Below, piece by piece: positions 23,867 to 37,700 of a stretch of 64,000 nucleotides of DNA. The notes below the pieces were generated by a model. That model searched no databases. It was not told where the DNA came from and worked only from the letters and a program-made list of their open reading frames with translations. How positions within the stretch are numbered: position 1 is the stretch's first letter; every line of letters begins with the position of its first letter. A program made the translations under genes and the position numbers. Source of the DNA: Quillaja saponaria (lineage: Eukaryota; Streptophyta; Magnoliopsida; Fabales; Quillajaceae); the NCBI GenBank assembly GCA_029379385.1, contig CM055612.1:13392001-13456000 (forward strand), read 5' to 3'.

Positions 23867-25821
23867 ACGTATGCATGACTGGCCAGAAGAATGGATAACC
23901 AAACTTCCGTAACCCTTATTTTAGAACCAAGAAACAAACACAACTCTTGACTAAAGTAAAAAATAAAAGTAAATTTATAAAATAGAAGTTAACTGTAAAA
24001 GTTTGTTTACTATAATAAACAATTTACTGAAAATTTCAACAGAGTTTCCTTACAATAAGGAACAGGCCTCAAAATACAAACACATATGCTTATGTTTTTA
24101 CACAACAACAACAACACAAAGACAACAAGGAGCTTTACTCCATCCACATCATAAACAAGACCAATAACTAGACTATTAATAAAATTAAACATCACATAGT
24201 TCTAGTGTGACTGCAAACTTTCATCATTGACTTCAAGTATGAGATTCGGAATTCAAGTATGAGATTCAAAATTTTACCTTGCTATCAAATCCTCTGCAAA
24301 CCCTGTATCAATAGTTAACTTACTTTGAGATTCTGTTACTAAAAAAAATTATCCACAAAAGAAGGGTGAGTTATATGGACTCCGTAAGTGGAAAATCATA
24401 CCCAAAAAATACTAGCATCACTCAAAGCACGTATAGAACATATAATCCATTAATTAATCTCTATATAACCACATTCATATCTTAATTCAACGGTACACGT
24501 ACGTATATATAATCATCATAAAATCACAATTCATATGTTTCACAAGATAGACAAAGCAACTAAAATGCTCGGAATTCAATATTTGAACCAAACAATCAAA
24601 ACACTTAAAGCATACAAAGCAAACAAATGGCCAACGAGTAACCCAACCTCATACAACAGTATCACCCCCCACCGGGCATTTATGCGCCCGTACAACAGAT
24701 TAATCTCCGTACATAATCCATCCTATCGGCGCTAAGCACTCAAATTTTTATAAATATTTATCATAAAATTAGAATATCTTAGGTGTACCTTGGATCTCAG
24801 TTCTCGAAATAAAAATCATTTCTTAGAAAAATTTCAATTTTTTGGCCCTTATCAACTACAAACAATTTTAAATAAGAATGATTCAAATAACTCACTAACA
24901 TTGTACTTGCACATTTATTTAAATATTCATACAATTACACATAATAATCTAGCCTCCAAAGGCAACAATTAACTAATCACCTTTAACCAATTTCATTCGT
25001 CACTCACACTTGCGGTCATGCTGCGTCGTTGATTCAATCACACTTTCCAAAGCTGCAATTACATTTTCCAAGTGTTACTTAGTTTGACTAATTATTAAGT
25101 TATAATCTTTTAGTTACAAAAATCTAAAGTTACTCAAGTTTCAAGTATTTATTTAAGTTAACTCCTCTTTAGTTATTTCACAACAATCTTTGAGGTATAT
25201 TTAAAGTATTTATTGAATTGTGATATGAGACATGTTTACATGAAATTATTTAACCTATGTGTGCTATTTATACATTAGTTGATGCTAGTACCTTTAGGAT
25301 ATGTTTTTCGTTCACTGAGTTTTTATGACTCACTCCTCGTTTGTTGTTGTTTTTTTTAGTATTAGGAGCCCAAGCGTACTTCACCTGATGGATTCGTGAC
25401 TCGCCAACTATATTGCGGCAAGGTATACATTTGAGATCACACACTTAAAGCCAAAGGATGAAGTTTGCAGTCATAATAGAGTCCTAGTTGTCATGTTTTG
25501 TTTTGTATGAGAATTAAATTGTTATTGTTTATGATATAACTGGAGCGAGGCTCCTCTGTGTATACTATTACTGTTGTTAACTGGTTGAGTGTAACCAGGT
25601 TATAGATATTTATATTATTGGCATGTTTCACTTTACGAGGAACTTATGTCAAAATTTTAGTTAAAATGTTATGTGTTTTGATAAATAAGTCGTTGCCTTT
25701 AATTTAGTTTGGTAAAGCCTTCCTTTTGAGTCATAGTTAAGTGTTATATATGTGTTTCTTGATTTGAAATCAGGGTTATAGAGGTTTGGTTATCTATTCC
25801 TCCAGCCAGTCATACATTCGT
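23867..25821. repeat. Two-kilobase inverted repeat built from long-LTR family fragments
   Basis: The left end ACGTATGCATGACTGGCCAG and its following text (GATAACCAAACTTCCGTAACCC) reappear as reverse complement at the right end (25745-25821). The arms can be followed for at least about 430 bp: 23867-24300 against 25390-25821, including the GTTTGCAGTCA and AAGGTATAC words. The left arm continues as a diverged direct copy of 7890-9010, so two pieces of that family lie head to head. This could be a foldback insertion or an inverted pair of insertions. Confidence 0.65.
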
Positions 25822-26954
25822 ATGAGAGTGTAATAAGTGATGTTTAATCAATCATAGTGCTCAATTAGAAGAATTAGGATGAATGATCTTAATTAAACTA
25901 TGCATCCAATTAATCCTTAGATCAATATGATATGTCATATTTTGCTCTACTAGTGTGTGTAAACAATTATTGTTCAATTAGAAGAATTAGAATTAATAAT
26001 TTTATTAAAAAAAAATGAATTAAGCATATAATAATTCGTCTGATTGCTTGAAGATGCGTGCGCAATATGATAAAGGCCGAAACAATGAAAAGCCGGGGTA
26101 GGGCCTCAGACTCGGCCCAAGAAATGCCTAGATCATTAATGATATATGAACAATTTTCATGCTCAATTAAAATAATTATGATTAATAATTTAAATGAAAA
26201 GAAAAAAATTAATTGAACATCTAATTAATCAATAAATCATTACTTATATGAATATGTACTATTTATGATATGTAAATAATTATAGTGCCCAGTTAGTAGT
26301 GTAATTTTTATTTTTTATTAAAATTTAATAGTTTGATTAATTAATTTATTGTTATTTATAAAAATAAATTACACATCTTGTGATTAAGAAAAATTAATTG
26401 ATAGTATGAGTATATTATTTTAGTCATAGTAAACAATTTGTAATACAATCTAAATTTGTTAGTCTAATTTTAATTTAACAATAATTTAACTTGAATATTA
26501 TAATGATCATGCAAGATGGGTTCTTTATATAGGCACCCGAAGACATTCAGCTGCAACTAATAACTTTATCTTCAATTAATGATTTCTACCGTTAGCCGAA
26601 AAGAAAAAAACCTGTGGGTCTTCTTCCCTTCTAATTGTACATTACCAATGACGTGGCACAAGTTTTGGTCTTACACACGACTTTAAAATAACGTTGACCT
26701 TAACTAATTGATCTACTTGTGAACAAGAATCCGACATACATGTGTCCGTTGTCCCCACCTTGGTTCCATTAATATTTAAATTTTAACAACTTAACAGGTG
26801 CAAAGAGAGGAGGTGATTAAAGAGAGCCTAAGATCTCAATAAATATATATATATTTTTTTAATTAAAAAAAAAAAATTTAATGAATACATTTTATTTAAT
26901 CTCTATCTCTAATATGAATTATTTGCCTTTGATTACATTTTAAAAAAATAAATT
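25822..26954. other. Intergenic, no gene recognised
   Basis: AT-rich. A motif GTGCTCAATTAGAAGAATTAGGATGAATGAT is repeated with changes at about 25857, 25972 and 26159, suggesting an old local triplication. Confidence 0.45.
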
Positions 26955-27350
26955 TAAATTTAAATATATATAAATATTCTGATTAAAGAAAATTCACTAG
27001 AGAGCTCATTTTTTTCTCTAATATTACATTTTCACAAGAATTCATTTTTTTCTGGTGGGTATATACAAATGTAAGTTAAAACCATATGTCACCAAAAGCA
27101 ATCTACTAGTACACCATAACTAATAAAGGTATGGAAGAAAAAATCAGAAAAATTAATCTGAATATATATAAATTGACTGATTCAAAAAAATCCACCAGAG
27201 CTCATTTTTTTTTCTCTATATTACATTTTCATAAGAATTCGTTTTTTCTGGTGTATATATACAAATGTAAGTTAAAACCATATGTCACCAAAAGCAATCT
27301 ATTTGTACATCATAACTAATAAATGTATGGAAGAAAAAATCAGAAAAATT
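26955..27350. repeat. Tandem duplication, two units of about 197 bp
   Basis: Unit 1 (about 26955-27152) and unit 2 (about 27153-27350) share long identical stretches, for example GTAAGTTAAAACCATATGTC and GTATGGAAGAAAAAATCAG. Differences are mostly in homopolymers. There is no coding content. Confidence 0.88.
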
Positions 27351-27552
27351 AGTATCCCATCTTAAATCTTTATTTTCATATCAACTATTATCCAATTAAT
27401 ATTTCTTTCTAAAAATTGATCTTGAATCTTATAATTAATATATTTTGACTTTTTAAACATTAAATTTACTTGTTAATCAATAAAATAAAATAAAAGACGA
27501 ATTATAAGATTTTACTTTGACTAAAAATTTGTAAAGGTGTAATTTAGAAAAA

Positions 27553-27770
27553 TAAAATGGACTAATTTGTAAAATAAAAATAAGTAGGATTGCCTAATTT
27601 AGTGGACTGATTCATAAATAAACAAAATAGTATACTCATTTTTATAAATAAAAAATAGGTAGCCTATTATTTTTATAAATTTTTGTGTTATTTTAGGTTT
27701 ACAAATGTTAGTTTTTTAAAATATCCATGTCATTGGTCCACCATGCCCTAAACTTTTTTGTACATGGAAT
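27553..27770. repeat. Dispersed repeat, copy 2
   Basis: Diverged copy of 15795-16000, in the same orientation. It shares GACTAATTTGTAAAATAAAAA, GTGGACTGATTCATAAATAAAC and the GTCCA...CATGCCCTAAAC tail. Confidence 0.7.
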
Positions 27771-28555
27771 GGATTCCCTTCATTTAATAATTAAGAACTA
27801 CACATGAAATCACCCTGTATTTCTTAATCATTTTTTAGTTAATTTTTAAATCTGATAATTCATCCTTAATTTAAAAAGTTTACTTCACAAAGTTCCTCAA
27901 AATGTCAATATTTTATGTGGGTCTAAGAAATGACGACGGTTTCTAAAATACAACAATGCTTCAAATTTTTGTTGCTTATCATCCCATTCTTAGTTCTTAC
28001 AATATCCCCAAAATTTGTAACCATACATATTTTGGTAGCATATGATATGCAAATTATATGCTGAGTACAGAGGGTTGATTTTCTTTCCCTCTGCTTTCAT
28101 CAAACTTCATACAAATAACATGTAAAGTAGTAACATAAGATATGCAAATTATATGCTAAAATCTTGATCACAAATTTAAAAAATAGTTTCCTCCAAACAA
28201 GCAGAGTATTGAGTAACGGCCGGTTTAAATCTTTTTTGGTCTATATACTGACAGTTATAATACTGATGTTCATGTTGCATCTACAATTACTCATTTTTCA
28301 CACACAAAAAGACATCATCGTAACCACACCAATGGACTGAGATACCAAACAATGCTAATTCTTAGAAGTCCAATGAGGAAAACATTACATGATATTATCA
28401 GTATCAAAACTTTGTCAACTTTTTTGATGCTACGGATTGTTTCTGTGCCTTTGGAAAAGGATGTATTGCAAGGATTCAATGCCTACTATAGGAGTTCAAT
28501 GTACTATCCTCTATATTAATAGAACATCCACACAGGAAGATACACCTATAAAAAG

Positions 28556-28711
28556 TTAGATGCGAGGATATCTTCTATGTCTTTGTTCATCAACTTCATT
28601 CATCCAATCAGAGAGCAACAAAAGACCCTTGTAACCAAAATATGTAGCACCGACGAGAGTTGCCAGAAGAATGACAAATAGAAGAAGACGCTTTGTGGTT
28701 GAAACAATTTT
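28556..28711 (-). CDS. NFXL2: NFXL2 exon 13 (terminal)
   Basis: The acceptor TTGAACAG gives phase 0 and KIVSTTKR. A better-looking acceptor 23 bases upstream (TTCCTTACAG) would hit a stop at once. The exon encodes the hydrophobic helix [19 protein letters not shown], then [14 protein letters not shown] and the conserved end RYPRI, then TAA. Confidence 0.9.
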   Translation of the reverse strand, partial: KIVSTTKRLLLFVILLATLVGATYFGYKGLLLLSDWMNEVDEQRHRRYPRI

Positions 28712-31700
28712 CTGTTCAATAAGGAGAATCACCGCTGTAAGGAAAAGAATGAACAGTGGAAAGTCATTCTTTCTGTTTAGAGAATATAAATACCTGCAGT
28801 TTTGAGATTTGCGTGACTTCTTGTACCCGTTCACGTCTTTTTCTTCGCTTTGGAACATATTTATCAGCATCTGGCTCTTTTTCCTTCAGCAATTTTAAAA
28901 CAGCATTAGGTTCAAACTCAATAGAGTTCTCTCAGAAAAAGGTTGCCAGAAATAAGTACAGCATTTATACCAACTTATTCAACATAACAAAAATCACAAC
29001 AAAATACTTCTTTCAGTTGGGATTGGGTTAACACGAGGAAATCAGTAAAAACTGAAAAGGTGGACTCCAAGACATATTTATAGGCAATATTGTTCTCTCA
29101 GTTGCAAACCAGTTTACCACCAAAGCAAGGCAGGCTCCAGACAAAGAAATTTGCCCAATCAAGTCAAGGAAATGGTTACTGGAGAAATTTTGCAATGATT
29201 CTCAGACTCCAAACTATGATAAAGACAATGAAAAGCATATCCAGCAAAGCAAGTATGATATCCAAAAGACATTTCTTGCTTAAATTCTCTCCATCCATTT
29301 GAATCCTTGGTGGAGTAGCTGCAGTCATATGTGTGTTGAAGCAGATTAATCAACAAAATAACTTTCCGCACTCCTCATCTATTCCAAGCAACAATTTTCT
29401 CCCTAGCTTCCCTAATAAACTCCACAATTTCTATGATCCTTTCTGGTCTTTATGATATAGGGCCTATTTCTGGTGAGCCAAAAGTACTTTCTAGGCCTCA
29501 AACACACTTGTGCATTCTAAAAGCAGCATCAGGGCGAAAAATGTGTTTTTTCAGGCGCTAAGTACTTTTGGTTGCATGTAGTCAGAGCTTTGTAGCCCAG
29601 AGCTGAATTTTTTCTCTGTCTTTTCTATCTGACAACACTATCTCTGAGAAAATTGCCAAAGGTGTTCCAGGTTGTTTACCTAAACGTTGAAGAGTACGTT
29701 TATTATAGATTCTTCAACTTTCAACTTTGTTAGTAAAAAGTTTTTGACAAAAAATGGGAACATGTCAACGGAATAATTGGCGCCATGATGCAAGAAAAAT
29801 GTCGTGTTTGTCTTGTATCCGGTTGGACCAAAGCCAATGGATAATTACGACCTAAGAACAACCTGAAAAATAAAATTTAGTTCACAAAGTGTAGAAATGG
29901 GCCGACAGTTAGCTTTAGGGTTTGATAGGTTTTTTGGAGTTTTTCAAGGTAGACACTTGTATTTTCTCCAAAAACATGATAAGTGAATTTTGATTTCTCC
30001 AATGAGAACGTAAGCTAGATTGAGCCGAACCTTGATACATCTTGTTTTCTTTCTTTTTCTAGTTTTCGTTTTTTAGTTATAGATTTCATCATATTCTCGC
30101 TTCTATTTTAACAAACCTAGTATCAGAGCCCTACGTTGGATTTTCTTTTTATTGGGATGACTTCTATGAAATTCAAAGTAGCAACCTTTGATGGCCAATA
30201 ATTTCTCGCTATGAAAGATCAAGATGCAAGCATTGCTGAAATGTAAGGGTTCTGCCAGACCTCTAGAAGGTAACTATCCAGACGATATGACCACGGCAGA
30301 GCAAGAGGAGATAGAAGAGAAGGCTCACAGTGCGATTCTGTTGTTGATGTTAGATAAAGTTCTTCTAGAGGTGGCAGATGAGAAAACCACTTCAGGTTTA
30401 TGGAACAAGCTAGAGCAGTTGTATCTAAAGAAGTCAAATACAACTTGTTTGTACCTAAAGCAGCAACTGCATGGCCTCAAGATGATAGAAGGTACGTCAA
30501 TATAAGATCATCTAGATGAGTCTTATAGAATTATCAGGGATATGGAAAACATGGACATGAAAACTGATGATTTAGATCAGGCTCTTGTGGTATTATATTC
30601 TTTGCCTCCGTCATATGAAAATTTCATCAGCTCAATGTTGTATGGTAAAGACACTAACTTTGCAGGATGTGAAAGCATCTCGACTCAGTATTGAGTTAAG
30701 GCCAAAACACAATGGCAAGAATAATGACCAGGTAGATGCTCTAGTGGTTAGGATAAAGTCTAAGAAGGACAGTAGCAGCAGAGAACAGTCACAGTACATG
30801 AATCACTCAGAGAAGATGAATAAAAGTAAGATTGAATGTTTCACTTGTCACAAGAAATGAAATTATAGAAATCAATGTCCGCTGAACAGAAAAGATGAGG
30901 GTAAGAAGAAGCAGGAAGAGAGTGTTGCTTGTGCCTGATAGAAAATGGGCTTGACAATGATTCTGGTTTTGGTTATATAGTCTCTAATTCTGACAGTCGT
31001 GCAAATGATGAGTGGATCATAGATACGGCATGTTCGTACCACATTACAACCCAGAAAGCATGGTTTACCACTTACAAGACTTTGAGAGGTGGTTAAGTTT
31101 TGATGGGAAACAATTTAGCTTGCAAGACAATAGGTATTGGTATGATTCAGATTAGATGTCATGATGGTCCTGTAAGAACCTTGATAGATGTTAGACATGT
31201 TCCTGCTATGAAGAAAAACCTGATTTCTTTGAGTTTCCTAGATAACTCTGGCCATTAGTATTCAGCTAGTGACGGATCTATTACAATTAGTACGAGATCG
31301 TTGGTTGTGATGAAGGGTAACCTGGTTAACGGTCTCTACGCTCTGCAGGGGCCACTGTTATAGGTTCTGCAAATATCTAATCTATCTTAGATTCAGATAA
31401 CACCAAGTTATGGCACATGAGATTGGGCTATATGAATGAGAGGAATATGTCAGTTTTGAGCAAACGTGGTTTGCTAGGAGTACAGAGCATTGGTTCACTG
31501 GAATTTTGTGGGCATTGTGTCTTTGGTAAGCAGCACAAAGCAAAATTCAGTATTGCCAGACACACCAACAAGAGTATTGTAGATTATATTCACTCAGATT
31601 GTGGGGTCCTTGAAGAATTCCATCCAAGGGAGGTAAAAATTATCTTCTCACCTTCATTGATGATTTCTCAGTCCGAGTTTACTTTTCGACTCATAAGAAT

Positions 31701-34700
31701 GAAGTGTTTGTTGTTTGAAACTTTCAAGAAGCGGAAGGTTTTGATTGAGAACCAGACAAAAAAAAGAGAGAAAGCACCTTAGGAACTGATAATAGGTTGG
31801 AATTATGTGGGGGTCCATTCGATGAGTTCTGTGAAGAGAATGGGATTTCAAGACATAGAACAATTAGATCAACTCCTCAACAAAATGGAGTTGCAGAGAG
31901 AATGTACAGGAAACTCTTGGAGAGAGCAAGATGCATGCTCTCTAATGCTGGTTTGAGCAGAGAATTCCACGCAAAAGCCGCTGACACAGACAATTATCCT
32001 AGTCAACCGGTGTCCACCAATAGTTGTTGAAAAGAAGACTCCAGATATAGTTGGGTAATCTTCTTATTATTATGATTTGGAAATATTTGGTTATTTTGCA
32101 TATTATCATGTTAATGATAGGAGGCTTGAACCTAGAGCCAGAAAGTGTGTTTGTAGGATATGCCAGTGGGATTAAGGGATACATATTATTTGATTCACCC
32201 TCAGTTATCCAAATTTATAATCAGTAGGGATGTTAATTTTGATGAGACATCTATGCTTAACCCTAGAAACGATGTAGTTGCATTTTTAGATGAAATACAG
32301 AAAGAGAATGCTAACAAGAAGGTGGAGTTTCAGGTGAAGACTCCAGCCAAGATACCTAAAGGTACTGTAGTTCAGCTTGAGATTGTTGATTTTGATGAGG
32401 GTTCTGCTACAGAAGAGCACAAAAGAAAGTATAGTGTTGCAGCTGACAGACAGAGGAGGCAGATTAGGTCACCTCAAATTTCACAGATTTTAGTAGCTTA
32501 TGTTATTACTTTGGCTGAGGGAGCAAGTATTCAGAAAGAGCCCAGATTCAAAAGCTGTTAGTTGTGTTGAATCTGCACAATGGGTAGTTGCCTTGAGCGA
32601 AGAGATTGAGTCTCTTTATAAAAATCAGACATGACAGTTGGCTGTAAGTGGGTCTTTACAAAAAATGAAGGAATTCCAGGGGTTGAAGATGGGAAATTTA
32701 AGGCACGGTTAGTTGCTAAGGGCAATAGTCAGAAAGAGGGGATAGACTTTGATGAAGTGTTCTCTCCATTAGTGAAGCATAGTTTTATTCATGCATTGCT
32801 TGCGATGGTTGCATTATATGACTTCGAGCTTGAGCTTGAGCAGCTTGATATCAAGACTACTTTCTTGTATGGTGAGCTTGAGGAGATTATCTTCAAGACT
32901 TAGCCAGAAGGGTCCATTGCAGAAGGAAAAAAAAGACCAATGCAGATTGAAAAAATCTTTGTATGGGCTGAAACAGTCACCAAGACAGTGATACAAGAGA
33001 TGTGATAGTTTCATGATCAAGCATGGTTACTCAAGGAGTAACTATGATAGTTGTGTGAATCACAGGCAATTGTCAGATGGTTTTTATGTATACTTGTTAC
33101 TTTATGTTGACGATATCCTTATTGCATCCAAGAGCATCACAGAGATTGACATGTTAAAAAAACAATTGAATAATGAGTTTAAATGGAAGATCTAGGTGAT
33201 GCGAAGAAAATTTTGGAGATGGAGATTCATAGAGACAGAGAAGCTGGGAAATTATATCTTTCGCATATATGGTACATAGAAAGAGTTCTACAGCGGTTTG
33301 GTATTTACAATTGCAAACCCATGATCACCTCTCTTGCATCACACTTCAGACTCTAGCAAACTTATCACCTCAGAATGCGGAGAAGGAAGAGCAGATGGCT
33401 AATGTTCCATATTCTTGTGCAGTAGGCAGTCTTATGTCGGCCCTGGTTTGCACTATGTCCAGATATTTCACAGGCAGCCAGTGCAGTTAGCAGATACATG
33501 ATCCACCCAGACATGCTTCATTGGCATGAAGTGGAATGGATATTGAGATATCTTGGGGGCGCTACAGATGCGAGTTTAGTTTATGACAGGGAAAATTGTA
33601 CAGATTCTTCAATAATTGGATATGTTGATTTAGAACTATGTTGGTGATCTTGACAAGAGAAAATCCTTGATAGGATATGTCTACAATTGGTTTATCTACT
33701 ACTAAGGCAGAGTAGATGGCAACAACAGAGGCATTGAAGGAGGCTATATGGTTGAGGGGTTCGATTAGTGATCCAGGGTTGTAGGAGGACACTTCAGTTG
33801 TGTTTTGTGAGAGCCAGAGTACTATACATCTGACCAAAAATCAGATGTACCATGAGAGAACCAAACATATTGATGTCACATATCATTTTCTCAAAGAGGT
33901 TATCCCCTGGAGAAGCCATTACAATGAAGAAAGTGAGTACTACTGATAATCCAGTCAATATGATGACTAAGCCAATTAGTTAGCAAGTTCAGGCATTGCT
34001 TGGACTTGGTTGGTGTTCATGGTGCTTCAGGTAGCCCTTGAGGGCAGGGGAGAAGGAGATAGACTTCATCATGTTCAGGATAGTTTGAGATGCAAGCCAA
34101 GGTGGAGATTTGTTGCATTTGTCTTGTATCCGATTGGGTCCAAAGCTTTATGGTGCGACCCGTTGGGTAATTACAACCCGAGAGCAACCCAAAAAATAAG
34201 GTTTGGTTCACGAAGCAAATGAGTTGGCCGACAGTTAGCTTTAAGATCCAATAGGTTTTTTTTTTATAGTTTTTTGAGTCAAACATTTGTATTTTTTCCA
34301 AGAACAGAATAGTGAATTTCAACCTCTTCAATGAGGATGTAGGCTAGATTGAGCTGAACCTCGATACACCTTTTTTCTTTTTGCTGGTTTCATTTTCCAG
34401 TTTTTGATTTTATCTTATTCTCACTTTTGTTTTAACAAAAAGAAAGAGATAGACAATAGTACCATAATAGACCTTATTAAATTTTATTAGTGTTTTAGGT
34501 ATTGCCTCTCTATAAATGAAGGCCTTATGCTGGCATTGTAATATGTTATATTTTGATTAATGAAACAAATTAAGCCACTGGCTTTCTTCAAGTTCTTGTG
34601 AGAACTTAAGAGCTTGCTTTTCCTAGCATACCAAACAAGATTCTCATTTGTTTCCCCAAAGAAACTTACTCTTCCATGGAAATTCGTCCTATGTTTCCAT

Positions 34701-37700
34701 ATTCCATGGCAAACATCAAGCAATATCAAAGCCAGAGATGATCCATGATGTTGACTAGAAGCAAATCAGAAAGGTTGAAAGAGATCAGAGAACAATTGAA
34801 GTGGACCTTTAAAGGACTTGAAGAGGGTCATGAATCTCAAAAAACACATGAAGGTTTTCTAGAAGACGTGCAAGGCCCAAAAAGTTAATTTGATAGATTT
34901 GGAGTTTGGACGCTCCACCCATTTATGATATTGATCGGGCGATTAAAAGACAAGTATTCTAGATGATCTTTAAATTCTTCATGAATAGATCGCCTTCCAA
35001 GTGTTGGATAGATGTCCAAAGACAGTTCATTTAGATTTGGAAGTTCAAAACACACTTGTTGATACCAAAATGGTGTTTGATGAGAATCCTAAGAGGGATA
35101 TTCATATTCCACCTTTGAAGATTCTTCTATTATGCAAACTTTCAGCTTATATGATCAGTCAGGGAAGATTAAGACATGCAAGAATGTTCCTTTATATCAT
35201 GCATGCTTCATGGATCAAAAGCAGCTTAATTATTCAAGCAAGGCAACAAAGAAAGGAAGGAGGGAAATTTTTGTTAGGAAAGCCAATTGACAAGCAAGTT
35301 TAATTGGAACGCTAGGACGAGTTCCTTTTCCCAGCAAGGGGAGAGCTGATGAAAGAAAAAGAGGATAGCCAATAGAATTATAATCAGCCATATTATTGTT
35401 CACGCTACTCAATGTTATTAAAGGCTCTAGGCACACCTAGGCGCACCTAGGCACACCTAGGCGCACCTAGGCGCAAGGGATCTTTGGAGCCTTAGTTCTA
35501 GGTGTCAGGCGCAGGCGTGCGCCTAAGTAAAGCCAGGCATAGGCAAGTGCCTACTAAAGAAAACAACAAAAATTGCTACAAGCAAGAATTTTTTACTTCC
35601 ATCAAGTAAAATCTAGTATCAATATGTTATGAAAGAGTAAAAATAGGAAGAAAAAAATAGCTAAAGGCAAGAATTCTAAGTAAAAAAAGAGAAAAAGTAG
35701 CTAAAGAAACAAGGTTCAACATATAGTCCACTAAGTTCAACAAGTAAAAACTATCTCTAACACTAAAACAATAAAATTAGTGTTTTTGCTTTGTAAAATT
35801 CCTCGTAGGTCTAACAAGTAGTCAACTAAGAGCCTAGACGCGTGTCTGAGTGGGCTAAGTGCGAGCTTGAGGGGTTAGGCGCGTGCCTGAGTGGGCTAGG
35901 TGCAAGCCTGAGGGGTTAGGCGCGCACCTGAAAGGCCTAGATTGAGCCTGAGTGAATGAGCCTCGCCTGAGGGGTATTGAGGCAAGAAGGCTGAAGCCTC
36001 TCGCCTTTTGAGCCTGAAGTTTTATTAGGGTTTTAGGGTATTTACTCTTTATAAATAAAGGCATTATGATGCCACTATAATATGTTATATCTTGATTAAT
36101 GAAAGGAATTCAGCCACTGGCTTTTCCAGTTCATAGAGAGCTTAGTGTTTGCTTTTCCTACCATACTAGAGTAGGTTGCCCTTTGTTTCCCTCAAAGAAA
36201 GTTAGTTCTATACAAAATTCATCCTATGTTTGCATTCCATTATCCTGAAAACACACTTTTCTGCAAACACAGTCAAATCGACCTATCTTCTTTGGTGGAA
36301 AGATGACAAATATGTATCTTACCAAAAATAAAATAAAATGGAATATTGAATCTTGCTACATGTTTTTCCTTCTTTATATTGTTGCCCTATGATTTAATTG
36401 TCTAACTTCTCATCAAATTGATGCAGAAAACAAGAAACTCAAGGAAAAGCTAGCTTAAAGATGAAATATATTGTTTGAATAACTTTGATGTGATCATTTT
36501 GAGGCTCAATGCAGTCTGTCCTAGCTAGTATTAAATTTAAATATGTCTCACTAGGTCAAATAGTCACTTCTGTTATTCTATTCAAAGGTATTATGTTTAG
36601 TAATAAGAGCATTTTGGGAATTTCAGGATTTTTCTGGTATTTATGCAAGCCCATAAGTTTTATTTAAGGTTTAGTTGTTGTAGAAATGGTTGTCAAATCA
36701 AGATTCGACTCATGAATTGAAATTCAAATTTGCGAATTGTGAATCGGTAAATTTTTAAAATAAAATTTAAATTTTAACATTTATAACTAGACATTCAACA
36801 TTTACATTTTTAGTGAGAAATAGTAAAGTTCCTTAATTATAGTTATTATTTTAATTTATTTATTTCTTGTTTTTTGGAAGAATACAAAAAAGTGAAAGAT
36901 TTTGCATTTGAATTAAAAACAAGAATTGCTTCTTTCAAAGATAACTAAAATAATATCAATATAATTGAATAAAAAAAATATACAACTTATTTCTTAAAAG
37001 CAGAGTTAGCAGTGCTTACCCACTATACAATAATATAACTTATTTACTCAAAAGCAGTGTCATACCCATTAAACTATATAAAACCTCCCTAATTCACTCA
37101 CAGCCACCCAATAAAACCCAAGGCCACGATAATAAAAAATTGAACACTTGCAGCCAAACAGAGAGAAAAGCAGAGAAATAAAGTAGCCAAAAGAAAAGCA
37201 GAGAATCGAAGAACGGAAGAAACAGAGAAAAGCAAAGAGCTTCAAGGCTCAAAAAGATAAAAAGGAATTGGCCATGGCCATCGAAAGGCAGAGAGGAAGA
37301 AGAATAACAAGTTTCTTAGTGCTTACCTTCAGAAAATTTGAGGAAAAACAGAGCCGAAAAGTCTGTGACCTTCGGCAAATCTCAAGCAGTCAAGCTTCAG
37401 ACTTCAAAAGCTTCAATTTTGTTTTGGGTATTTGGCAAAAGGGTGCACAAGAAGGAGCCGAAGAGTTCTACCTCAAAAAAATTGATGATTTTTTCATATA
37501 TTTATGGTTTTATCAGCATTTTCAGAAGTCTGGTCTGTTTGATCTAGGCTTACCCAGTAAATTGACTCGCTTGTGACTCGTTCAATTCAGCCGATTTACT
37601 TCCGATTCAGTCAATACAGTAACGATTCTTGACACTTTTCGATTCACCATTGCAGTTCGTATCTATTTCATGCTTCCTTGACTCGAATCGTACGATTCAA

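Larger units (their letters stand above)
29800..34437 (+). mobile_element. Ty1-copia LTR retrotransposon, complete but decayed
   Basis: LTRs (29800-30113 and 34111-34437) flank a gag-pol remnant in copia order: gag, protease, integrase, RT, RNase H. The primer site follows the 5' LTR (TAGTATCAGAGCCC, about 30118) and a purine tract AAGGTGGAGA precedes the 3' LTR. It is inserted into the A-run of the TGATG-AAG-AAAAA LTR start of the older element, so the target duplication is A-rich and cannot be read exactly. It runs opposite to NFXL2, within intron 11. Multiple stops and frameshifts make it non-autonomous now. Confidence 0.92.
29786..36251 (+). mobile_element. Short LTR element (TRIM-like), split by copia and hAT insertions
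   Basis: Two related terminal segments start TGATG(C/A)AAGAAAAA. The 5' LTR is 29786-29799 plus 34438 to about 34711. The 3' LTR is 35347-35409 plus about 36013-36251. Shared text includes TTTTATTAG-GTTTTAGG, TATAATATGTTATAT-TTGATTAATGAAA, AGCCACTGGCTTT and CCTATGTTT. After the 5' LTR, AATATCAAAGCCAGAG resembles a Met-tRNA primer site. Before the 3' LTR, AAGGGGAGAG is a polypurine tract. Only about 635 bp of interior remains, without recognised coding sequence. A copia element sits in the 5' LTR and a hAT-type element in the 3' LTR. The target duplication is not resolved. Confidence 0.6.

Noticed and set aside
28734..28760. Strong acceptor TTCATTCTTTTCCTTACAG as the start of the last NFXL2 exon
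   Set aside because: With the upstream exon ending in phase 0 it gives an immediate stop (CGG TGA). The acceptor 23 bases downstream gives a family-like reading.
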